This document shows, in pieces, positions 1-5,291 of a stretch of 5,672 bases of DNA (position 1 is the stretch's first letter; each line of letters begins with the position of its first letter). The stretch covers positions 1 through 5,672 of the forward strand of contig JAPWVC010000084.1 of assembly GCA_028275195.1 (NCBI GenBank), read 5' to 3'. The notes under the pieces were generated by a model. The model was not told where the DNA came from. It worked only from the letters and a program-made list of their open reading frames with translations, and searched no databases. Position numbers and translations under genes: made by a program. This DNA is from Candidatus Acetothermia bacterium. GTDB lineage: Bacteria > Bipolaricaulota > Bipolaricaulia > RBG-16-55-9 > JANLFV01.

Positions 1-78
1 CGCCCTCTTTTCGGGGATGTCAAGCCCCCGACCAGGAGATGTGATCCACATTACAGACGGCCTTCGGCCCAGTCATTT

Positions 79-84
79 TATAAT
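79..84 (+). promoter_or_regulatory. Promoter -10 box ahead of the riboswitch
   Basis: A perfect TATAAT lies at 79-84 in a short AT-rich patch of otherwise GC-rich DNA. Transcription would start about 7 bases later, near 91, which is where the riboswitch aptamer begins. No good -35 box is seen: CAGACG at 54-59 is the best candidate, with a long 19-base spacer. The agreement between the predicted start and the 5' end of the aptamer is the main support. Confidence 0.6.
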
Positions 85-90
85 TCCTAA

Positions 91-174
91 GGTGGACCGA
101 AAAGGCGAACCCATGGCGACATGGGGGCGCAAAGCCGTGGGTCCTCTGCGGACTGCCTGGCTGCCGAAGCCACT
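91..174 (+). promoter_or_regulatory. Cyclic-di-GMP class I riboswitch (GEMM-I)
   Basis: This RNA aptamer binds the second messenger c-di-GMP and controls the gene behind it. The conserved core is in order: GGCGAACC (104-111), a perfect 6-bp stem 110-115/120-125 closed by the GNRA tetraloop GCGA (116-119), the hallmark GCGCAAAGCC (127-136), a second stem (139-140 with 156-157, 141-144 with 150-153, loop 145-149), and the closing segment GGCTGCCGA (159-167). Aligned by eye to the Vibrio cholerae Vc2 aptamer, the ligand-contact positions appear kept: G20 is G105, A47 is A132 and C92 is C164. G at position 20 favours c-di-GMP over cGAMP, since cGAMP-selective GEMM-Ib members carry A there. A tentative closing helix pairs 91-95 with 170-174. 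It sits just upstream of the secreted-protein gene at 203 and follows a -10 box at the right distance. Confidence 0.9.
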
Positions 175-175
175 A

Positions 176-199
176 AGATCTAGTCGCTCGAGGAGGTCT
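176..199 (+). promoter_or_regulatory. Ribosome binding site and possible RBS-sequestering stem
   Basis: AGGAGG at 191-196 is a full Shine-Dalgarno sequence, 6 bases before the ATG at 203, and it fixes that start. AGATCT (176-181) can pair with AGGTCT (194-199; one G-U pair) and would cover half of the site. TCCTC (142-146), inside the second aptamer stem, can also pair with GAGGA (190-194). Either pairing could be the expression platform by which ligand binding changes translation. No U-rich intrinsic terminator is seen between aptamer and gene, so control of translation is more likely than termination. The binding site is clear; the switching structure is inference. Confidence 0.6.
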
Positions 200-202
200 G
201 GA

Positions 203-724
203 ATGACGCGCATGAGGTGGCTTCTGGCAGCAGGTTTGGTCCTGGGCTTGAGCCTTATCGGCGCGGCCCAGACGACCCAGAATACGACCGTTCAGGCCCA
301 AGCGCTGGCGGCCTTGCGCTTGACGGTGAACCCTAGCACCGTCGACTTCGGGGACCTGACGGCGGACGACTACGAGAGGGGCTACAAGGAGCTCTCTCCC
401 GCCCAGACGCTCACCGTCTGGAGCAATGTGAACTGGCAGGTCGTTGTCTGGGCCACAACCCCGACTTGGAGCTACACCGGGGACTGGCCGGACCCGAATA
501 AGCCCTGTGAGGATCTGGAGTGGAAGTCCTCCTCCACTAACCCGCGAGTGACCGCGACCCAGCCTGACTATGTCGGGATGACTACCAATGAGGTCCAGGT
601 AGCCGCAGGGAAGAGGGGGAATAATATCACGGTGAATACCCACTTCAGGATCCTCCTCGCCTGGGAGGAGGATCCCCCGGGGAGATACACCCTTCAGATC
701 GTCTACACCCTGACGAGCGCCTAG
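203..724 (+). CDS. Secreted β-sandwich protein, pilin/WxL-like subunit candidate
   Basis: A 173-residue exported protein of no firmly recognised family. Residues 1-23 are a signal peptide: basic MTRMR, a hydrophobic stretch, and a likely cut near GAAQ. The mature part looks all-β, with LTVNPSTVDFGDL at 40-52, a Trp-rich middle (W73, W78, W83, W89, W95, W107), a single Cys102, and a final alternating strand RYTLQIVYTLTSA at 161-173. The DFG motif, the NWQV segment (77-80) and the terminal GRYTLxxxYTL resemble WxL domains and chaperone-usher pilin or spore-coat-U folds, without a canonical match. The start is set by AGGAGG 6 bases upstream; the same frame is open to 17 but would run through the riboswitch. 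It is the first gene behind the c-di-GMP riboswitch and lies 55 bp before a chaperone-like gene, so a surface or fibre subunit is a reasonable inference. CDS and export are secure; the role is not. Confidence 0.85.
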   Translation: MTRMRWLLAAGLVLGLSLIGAAQTTQNTTVQAQALAALRLTVNPSTVDFGDLTADDYERGYKELSPAQTLTVWSNVNWQVVVWATTPTWSYTGDWPDPNKPCEDLEWKSSSTNPRVTATQPDYVGMTTNEVQVAAGKRGNNITVNTHFRILLAWEEDPPGRYTLQIVYTLTSA

Positions 725-738
725 CCTTGGAGTAGAAT
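710..738 (+). promoter_or_regulatory. Possible internal promoter before the chaperone-like gene
   Basis: CTGACG (710-715) and TAGAAT (733-738) are separated by 17 bases and match the -35 and -10 consensus at 4 and 5 of 6 positions. The -35 lies in the last codons of the upstream gene. Transcripts would start near 745, within the large hairpin at 742-771. If active, it would uncouple the second gene from the riboswitch. This is motif evidence only. Confidence 0.35.
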
Positions 739-741
739 GCT

Positions 742-771
742 GGGGGAGGGCCGAGGAAGAGGCCCTCCCCC
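742..771 (+). terminator. Strong intergenic hairpin (attenuator or terminator-like)
   Basis: A perfect 11-bp G/C-rich stem, GGGGGAGGGCC (742-752) with GGCCCTCCCCC (761-771), encloses the loop GAGGAAGA (753-760). No U tract follows; the start codon of the next gene comes 8 bases later. It could be a partial terminator or an mRNA stabiliser that makes the first gene more abundant than the second. The loop holds the only good Shine-Dalgarno-like bases (GAGGA) near that start, so it may also affect translation. The structure is certain from the sequence; the function is inferred. Confidence 0.6.
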
Positions 772-779
772 GAGCTGTG

Positions 780-1793
780 ATGCTGCGAAAGAGCTTTATC
801 CTCATTTTGGCCCTCGGGGCGGTGATCCTCCCCTCCGCGGCATTGGAGGTCTCCCAGATCGAGTTCGACCTCCAGGTCCCCGCCGGTGGGAGCGGGACCT
901 ACTCCTTCCTCGTCCACAACGACGAGCAGATCACCGACGACATCAAGATCTACCTCGTCGACTGGGACCGGGATGCCGAGGGGAACCATCGCTTCTATGA
1001 GCCGGGGAGCCTCCCCCGCTCCAATACCTCCTGGATCACCGTGACCCCTACGAGCTTCTCACTCCGACCCGATGAGGCCCGGGAGGTCCGGTTCACCATC
1101 ACCGTCCCACCCGATGTCCAGGGGACCTACTGGGGGATGATCATGGTCGAGGGCCGACCTCGGCCGCAGGAGCGCGAAGGGGCGACGGTCCTGGTAGTCC
1201 CCCGGTTCGGGATCAAGGTCTATGTGACCCCGCCGTGGACGGGCACAAGCGCTGGCCGGATCACCAAGGTCCAGCGGCTCGGGCTCAACCCCCTCACCTT
1301 CCTCATCGGGTTCGAGAACACCGGGGATGTCCACCTCCGCGTGAGCGGTGAGGTCCAGGTCCTCGACGGCCGGGGCGAGCTGGTGGAGAAGATCGCAGTG
1401 GCCCAATTCCCGATCCTCCCCGGCGCGGTCCGCGAAGTCCGCGCCTCAGGTTCGGCCCCTCGCCCCGCACCAGGCCGCTACTACGCCCTAGCGGTCCTCG
1501 ACTTCGGGAGCCCGGACTACCTCCCCGCGGGGCAGCTCATCTTCGATGTCCCCGAGCTCAGGCTCGTCCCGATCGGAGGGGCAGCGAGCCCGCCCCGAGA
1601 CCTCGATGGGGACGGCTTCTTCGAGGATGTGGACGGCGACGGGGCTTTCACCTCCGCCGACCCCGACCTCCTGGAGGCGAACCTCACCACCGCGGCGGTC
1701 CAGAACAATTGGCCGGCCTTCGACTTCGATAACGACGGCGATGCCGACGGCGAGGATGTCGCCCTCCTCCGCGGACTCCTGTCCCGGGGCTAA
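780..1793 (+). CDS. Secreted PapD/DUF916-like chaperone protein with dockerin-like tail
   Basis: A 337-residue exported protein. Residues 1-20 form a signal peptide (MLRKSF, hydrophobic core, PSA cut). Residues 22-152 are an Ig-like domain of the pilus-chaperone or DUF916 type: LEVSQIEFDL, then SWITVTPTSFSLRPDEAREV, then the strand GIKVYVTPP. Residues 156-262 are a second Ig-like domain with FENTGDVHLRVSGEV and PGRYYALAVLDFG, similar in layout to DUF3324 or COG1470 domains. Residues 274-335 carry three Asp-rich loops (DLDGDG, DVDGDG, DFDNDGDADGED) like dockerin/EF-hand calcium sites. The Arg/Lys pair that anchors subunits in true PapD is not evident by eye. GTG at 777 directly precedes the ATG and is an alternative start; no Shine-Dalgarno sits at normal distance. 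As the middle gene between a subunit-like and an outer-membrane-like gene, it probably acts in the periplasm or at the surface as a chaperone or adaptor. That role is inference. Confidence 0.85.
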   Translation: MLRKSFILILALGAVILPSAALEVSQIEFDLQVPAGGSGTYSFLVHNDEQITDDIKIYLVDWDRDAEGNHRFYEPGSLPRSNTSWITVTPTSFSLRPDEAREVRFTITVPPDVQGTYWGMIMVEGRPRPQEREGATVLVVPRFGIKVYVTPPWTGTSAGRITKVQRLGLNPLTFLIGFENTGDVHLRVSGEVQVLDGRGELVEKIAVAQFPILPGAVREVRASGSAPRPAPGRYYALAVLDFGSPDYLPAGQLIFDVPELRLVPIGGAASPPRDLDGDGFFEDVDGDGAFTSADPDLLEANLTTAAVQNNWPAFDFDNDGDADGEDVALLRGLLSRG

Positions 1794-1834
1794 CTGACCG
1801 AGAGAAGCCGAGCCAGATCTCATCGTCCCTTCTT

Positions 1835-1867
1835 CCGGACCACTTGGTCCGCCTAGAATCGGTCCGG
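1835..1867 (+). promoter_or_regulatory. Alternative hairpins and weak -10 box before the barrel gene
   Basis: CGGACC (1836-1841) can pair with GGTCCG at 1846-1851 (loop ACTT). With C1835 added, CCGGACC can instead pair with GGTCCGG at 1861-1867 (7 bp). The two stems exclude each other, and the second covers the first bases of the GGAGA (1866-1870) ahead of the ATG at 1883. TAGAAT (1854-1859) between them resembles a -10 box and repeats the TAGAAT seen before the preceding gene, but no -35 is convincing. This may be a regulatory leader or a palindromic operator. Confidence 0.35.
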
Positions 1868-1882
1868 AGAGTGCGACCCGCG

Positions 1883-4648
1883 ATGCGCCGGCTGGCCCTG
1901 ATCCTATCGTTATTCCTGCTCTACCAGGTGGAAGCGTTCGCCCAGGTGGAGCTCACCGCCGTCTCCCTGCCGAAACAGGCCTCCCCGGGGGAGTTCGTCA
2001 CCCATGTCTTCTCCATCAAGAACCATGGCAGCCCGGACCGCTTCCTGCTCAGCCTAGCCCTCTCCACCGGGCTCGAGCCTATCTCCCCGCCCACGGCAGT
2101 CGAGCTGGCAACCGATGAGACCCAGACGCTCTTCATCACCGTCTTCGTGACCGCCCAGGCTGAGGCAGGGGAGAACTACCTCCAGCTCACGGCCACGGCC
2201 GAGAGCGACCCTTCGATCACCGCCTCCGCGACCGCGATCATCATCGTCCTCCCCCAGGCCGGGGTGGAGGTCTTCCCCCCGCCGGAGGCCCAGGCCGATC
2301 CCGGAGAGCAGGTCAGGCTGGAGTTCGTGGTCCTCAACCGGGGGAATCTCCCCGACTCCTTTAAGCTGGAGGTCACTGCCCCGCCGGAGGTCCTCACCGA
2401 GCTGGAGGAGGACCGGCTCGACCTCCTCCCCGGCGAGGCCCGGAGGGTGGCGGTCTTCGCCACGGTCTCCCCCAGCGCCGCCGTGGGGAGGCTCAGGGTC
2501 ACCCTCAAGGCCAGCTCCCTCACCTATCCAGAGGTCTGGGCCGAGGCCTCAGCCTGGATCAGCGTCCTCCCGCCTCCGCCCCAGGCGGTCGGCGGGGCGC
2601 TCTACGCCGAGCTGCCAGCGACGCTCGAATTCCGGCTCGCTAGCTCCCCCCTCGGCGGGGAGCGGGCCCTCTCGCTCGACCTCCTCGCCGGCGGGCGGAT
2701 CAGCCAAGAGGCCGCCTTGCGGCTCGAACTCCACCTCGCCGACCTCTTCGCAGGGCTCGAGCCGGGGCTCCTCTTCGGCTGGAGCGTCGATAGGGACTCC
2801 TTCTTCCTCGAGCGGGTGAAGGACAGCCTGCGGTTCAACTACCTCGGCCTGCGGGAGGCGGGGCTGAAGCGGCTCGAGCTCGACCTGCGGAATTACCTCG
2901 GCCCGCCGGAGAGACACGACCTCCGGCTTGCCCTCGCCCAGGCAGCCGAGGCGCTGGATCTGGGAATCACGACTGAGGTGAGCGGCACGGCCGAGGGGAT
3001 CGACGGGGCCCTCTCGAGCAGCCTGGGGTTCTACCTCGGCGAGTCGTTCCTCCGGGTGGGCCTGGCCCTCCGCGGCCCGACCCTGGGGGATCGGGTCAGC
3101 GGGGAGTTGGCCTACCGGACCTCAGGCCTGGGCCGCCCTTCGATCACCCTCTCCCTCGGCCTGAGCGGGGAGAACTTGAGCCAGAGGCCGGCCGTCTCGG
3201 GGATCACCACCATCCGGTCCTCCCTCAGCGGCTACCATACATTCGGACAGGAGCTCCCCACGGTCCGCCTCCGGGCCGAATTCGCGGAGCAGTTCAGCGA
3301 CGGCCTCGCCCCCCAGGTCGATCGGGCGACAAGCGCCTTCTATTCAAGCCTCAGCCAACCCCTCGGCCAGGCGACCCTGGCCTTCGCTACCAACGAGACC
3401 AGGGAGAGCGATCGCGTCGCCGGGACGGATTACCGCTACTCCCAGTATGAGCAGCAGCTCAGCCTGAGGCTGGAAGGGGGCCTCTTCTCCCTCCGGCTCA
3501 TCGAGGAGCTCACCACAGACCTCCTCTCCGGAGCGGTCACAGATAGCTCCTTCAGCTTGGAGACAGGGCTTACCTGGAGGGTGGGAGCCCTGACCGCGGC
3601 CCTGCGCGGGGCCTGGGGTGAGGAGGGACTGGAGTCGGCTCTCCGGCTGGCGGTCGAGGCCCGGGCCTGGGAAGGGGCAGTCGAGACCGCGGTCTCGCTC
3701 CCCGCGGACGGGGCGGCAGAGCTGGGGCTGGCCCTGGAGGGGCTCCTGAGGTTCGATCTCCCGCTCCCGTTCATCCTCACCAAGGCCCGGGTCGAAGGTT
3801 ACATCTTCATCGATGAGGACGGCGACGGGGCCCGTGACCCCGGGGAGCCGGGGGTGAGCGGGGTCTTCCTCCAGATCGGGGAGGTGGTGGTCCGCTCCGA
3901 CGGCGAGGGGACTGGGTTCTACCGCTTCCCGCCGCTCTGGCCGGGAAGGTATCGCCTCACGGTCCGGCAGGTCCCGGCCGAGCTGACCCCGGCTATGGCC
4001 CTCCCGATCGAGCTCACACTGGAGGCGGGCGAGGTCTTGAAGCTCGATATCCCCTTAGCAAGGGCCGGGGCGATCTTGGGGGTGGTCTTCAAGGACACCA
4101 ACCGGAACGGCCGCCGCGAGCAGGGCGAGCCCGGCCTACCCAGGGTAAGGCTGATTTTGAGCGATGCCGTGCTGGCCGACACTTACACCGACTCCCGAGG
4201 GGAGTTCGCCTTCACCGCCCTCCTGCCTGGGCAGTATTCCCTAGCACTGGACACCACGACCCTCCCGGAGCGCTACGAGCCGACTACCCCCACGAGGCTC
4301 GAGCTCTCACTCCAGCCGGGCGAGCTCCTCCGGGTGGAGTTCGGTGCAGCCGAGCGCCCCCGCCCGGTCGTCGTCACCTTCCAGCCACCGCTTGCGGACT
4401 TCACCTTTGCCCCAGCGGAGCCGAAGCCCGGAGAGGAGGTGACCTTCGACGGCTCGCCCTCCTTCGACCCCGACGGCTATATAACCAAATACGAATGGGA
4501 CTTCACCGGGGATAAGGTCACCGATGCTGAAGGGAAGGTCGTGAGATGGGCCTTCCCCGAGGCTGGGGATTACCCAGTTACCCTCACCGTCACCGATAAC
4601 GACGGCTATACCGGCTCGGTGACTAAGACCATCTCTGTCCGGAGCTAG
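1883..4648 (+). CDS. Large outer-membrane β-barrel-like protein with Ig, SdrD-B and PKD domains
   Basis: A 921-residue envelope protein. Residues 1-20 are a signal peptide ending VEAFA. Two Ig-like COG1470-type domains follow (about 22-123 and 125-230), both with the pattern PGE...F.V.N.G.PDSF.L. Residues about 234-632 are a long run of amphipathic, alternating β-strands with short turns, suggesting an outer-membrane barrel that ends GLLRFDLPLPF. Then come two SdrD-B/carboxypeptidase-regulatory-like repeats (about 636-725, FIDEDGDGARDPGEPGVSGV; about 729-825, VFKDTNRNGRREQGEPGLP) and a PKD domain (about 835-921, FDGSPSFDPDG, YEWDF, AGDYPVTLTVTDNDG). I see no cysteine. The ATG at 1883 opens the signal peptide, with GGAGA 12 bases upstream; TTG 1844 and GTG 1871 are poorer starts. 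Context suggests an usher-like or anchoring partner of the two upstream secreted proteins. It could equally be a stand-alone adhesin. CDS and domains are strong; barrel and role are inferred. Confidence 0.88.
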   Translation: MRRLALILSLFLLYQVEAFAQVELTAVSLPKQASPGEFVTHVFSIKNHGSPDRFLLSLALSTGLEPISPPTAVELATDETQTLFITVFVTAQAEAGENYLQLTATAESDPSITASATAIIIVLPQAGVEVFPPPEAQADPGEQVRLEFVVLNRGNLPDSFKLEVTAPPEVLTELEEDRLDLLPGEARRVAVFATVSPSAAVGRLRVTLKASSLTYPEVWAEASAWISVLPPPPQAVGGALYAELPATLEFRLASSPLGGERALSLDLLAGGRISQEAALRLELHLADLFAGLEPGLLFGWSVDRDSFFLERVKDSLRFNYLGLREAGLKRLELDLRNYLGPPERHDLRLALAQAAEALDLGITTEVSGTAEGIDGALSSSLGFYLGESFLRVGLALRGPTLGDRVSGELAYRTSGLGRPSITLSLGLSGENLSQRPAVSGITTIRSSLSGYHTFGQELPTVRLRAEFAEQFSDGLAPQVDRATSAFYSSLSQPLGQATLAFATNETRESDRVAGTDYRYSQYEQQLSLRLEGGLFSLRLIEELTTDLLSGAVTDSSFSLETGLTWRVGALTAALRGAWGEEGLESALRLAVEARAWEGAVETAVSLPADGAAELGLALEGLLRFDLPLPFILTKARVEGYIFIDEDGDGARDPGEPGVSGVFLQIGEVVVRSDGEGTGFYRFPPLWPGRYRLTVRQVPAELTPAMALPIELTLEAGEVLKLDIPLARAGAILGVVFKDTNRNGRREQGEPGLPRVRLILSDAVLADTYTDSRGEFAFTALLPGQYSLALDTTTLPERYEPTTPTRLELSLQPGELLRVEFGAAERPRPVVVTFQPPLADFTFAPAEPKPGEEVTFDGSPSFDPDGYITKYEWDFTGDKVTDAEGKVVRWAFPEAGDYPVTLTVTDNDGYTGSVTKTISVRS

Positions 4649-5202
4649 AGCCGGCGGAAGAGCCTCCGGCTCCGGTAGAAGTAGTCGGCCCCGGAGAGGA
4701 GGGCCAAGAGGAGCGAAAGGGCGATGAAGACCGCTTTGGCGGTCTCCCCTGCCGGTCCCCAGGCGAAATAGCTCTTCCCGAGGATGACAAAGACCAGCCC
4801 GATCTGGGCGAGGGTCTTGAGCTTCCCCAGGGCCGAGGCCCGGATCACCAGGTCTTGGGAGACAGCCAAGATCCGCAAGCCGGTGACAAGGAACTCCCGG
4901 GCGAGGATCGTCATGACGATCGCCGCCCCCCAACTCCCGAACTCCCCGAGCTGGAGGAAGCAGATCAAGGCGGAGGCGATCAAGAGCTTATCGGCGATGG
5001 GGTCGGCGAACTTCCCGAAGTCCGTCACCTGCCGCCAGTTCCGGGCGATGTAGCCATCGACGGCATCGGAGAGGGCCGCTAAAGCGAAGATGAAGATGGC
5101 CACGATCTTCCCCCAGGCCGGGGGAATGAGGATGAAGACCATCAAGATGGGGATGACGGCGATCCGGAGCAGGGTGATCTGGTTCGGCAGATTGATCTCC
5201 AT
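4645..5202 (-). CDS. pgsA: CDP-diacylglycerol--glycerol-3-phosphate 3-phosphatidyltransferase
   Basis: This integral membrane enzyme makes phosphatidylglycerol phosphate from CDP-diacylglycerol and sn-glycerol 3-phosphate, the committed step to phosphatidylglycerol and cardiolipin. The 185-residue length is normal for the family. The N-terminus MEINLPNQITLLRIAVIPIL is typical of PgsA. The CDP-alcohol phosphatidyltransferase signature D-x2-DG-x2-AR-x8-G-x3-D-x3-D is complete: D46, D49, G50, A53, R54, G63, D67, D71. Several hydrophobic membrane segments (about 13-29, 31-45, 73-84, 92-107, 132-142, 157-170) and a basic tail RSRRLFRRL complete the picture. The same frame is open to 5274, but homology starts at M at 5202. 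The stop codon overlaps that of the convergent barrel gene. A TATACT box only 8 bases upstream of the ATG suggests a leaderless or nearly leaderless mRNA. Confidence 0.95.
   Translation of the reverse strand: MEINLPNQITLLRIAVIPILMVFILIPPAWGKIVAIFIFALAALSDAVDGYIARNWRQVTDFGKFADPIADKLLIASALICFLQLGEFGSWGAAIVMTILAREFLVTGLRILAVSQDLVIRASALGKLKTLAQIGLVFVILGKSYFAWGPAGETAKAVFIALSLLLALLSGADYFYRSRRLFRRL
4648..4672. terminator. Hairpin at the convergent gene junction
   Basis: GAGCCGG (4648-4654) pairs with CCGGCTC (4666-4672). Two further G-C pairs (4656-4657 with 4663-4664) lie inside a one-base mismatch, leaving the loop AAGAG. It starts on the last base of the barrel gene and lies within the final codons of pgsA. 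No U tract is present on either strand, so a bidirectional terminator or 3'-end stabiliser is possible but unproven. No other terminator is visible at this junction. Confidence 0.35.
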
Positions 5203-5210
5203 CCTACCGG

Positions 5211-5239
5211 AGTATAGAGAGGGGGGGTGCCATTTGCAA
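5211..5239 (-). promoter_or_regulatory. pgsA promoter, probably leaderless
   Basis: Read on the - strand, TTGCAA (5239-5234) and TATACT (5216-5211) are 17 bases apart and match consensus at 4 and 5 of 6 positions. The -10 ends 8 bases before the pgsA ATG (5202), placing the transcription start at or within a few bases of the start codon. The spacer contains a run of seven C (G on +, 5221-5227). Confidence 0.5.
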
Positions 5240-5255
5240 AGCCCAGCGCTATAAT
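5227..5255 (+). promoter_or_regulatory. Promoter of the isoaspartyl peptidase gene
   Basis: GTGCCA (5227-5232; 4 of 6 to TTGACA) and a perfect TATAAT (5250-5255) have a 17-base spacer. Transcription would start near 5262, leaving a leader of about 30 bases that contains the AGGAGG ribosome binding site. Its -35 lies next to the -35 of the divergent pgsA promoter, so the two polymerase sites overlap. Confidence 0.6.
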
Positions 5256-5280
5256 CCGCCAAGACCACCTTCAAGGCATA

Positions 5281-5286
5281 AGGAGG
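5281..5286 (+). promoter_or_regulatory. Ribosome binding site deciding a TTG start
   Basis: AGGAGG lies 5 bases before TTG at 5292. It supports this rare start codon, since the next in-frame ATG (codon 38) would delete the conserved HGGAG motif. Confidence 0.85.
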
Positions 5287-5291
5287 CCAAG

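Noticed and set aside
12..30. CGGGG...CCCCG followed by ACCA, resembling the 3' end of a tRNA
   Set aside because: The loop lacks the TTCRA motif and has the wrong size; no acceptor partner is visible.
39..51. ATGTG-ATC-CACAT inverted repeat as a CRP/FNR-type operator
   Set aside because: The spacer is 3 bases, not the 6 or so expected for those sites; likely chance.
56..90. GGCCTTCGGCC hairpin followed by an AT-rich stretch as an intrinsic terminator of an upstream gene
   Set aside because: The stem is only 4 bp with a bulged extension, and the AT-rich stretch is better explained as the TATAAT -10 box.
17..202. 62-codon N-terminal extension of the first secreted protein
   Set aside because: It would run through the riboswitch, has no ribosome binding site and precedes a proper signal peptide start at 203 with AGGAGG at ideal spacing.
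173..805. Long open frame on the - strand opposite the first gene, and similar antisense frames elsewhere (1059-1406, 2176-2917, 4307-4933)
   Set aside because: Low-complexity, Arg/Pro/Ser/Glu-rich products typical of antisense frames in GC-rich coding DNA; the + strand has clear signal peptides and domains.
1599..1785. Cellulosome component, from the dockerin-like repeats
   Set aside because: No cohesin, carbohydrate-binding module or glycosidase is present in the window; DxDxDG repeats are common in surface proteins.
5221..5227. G7 run as a phase-variation switch
   Set aside because: Seven bases is short for slippage-driven switching and pgsA is normally essential; kept only as a note.
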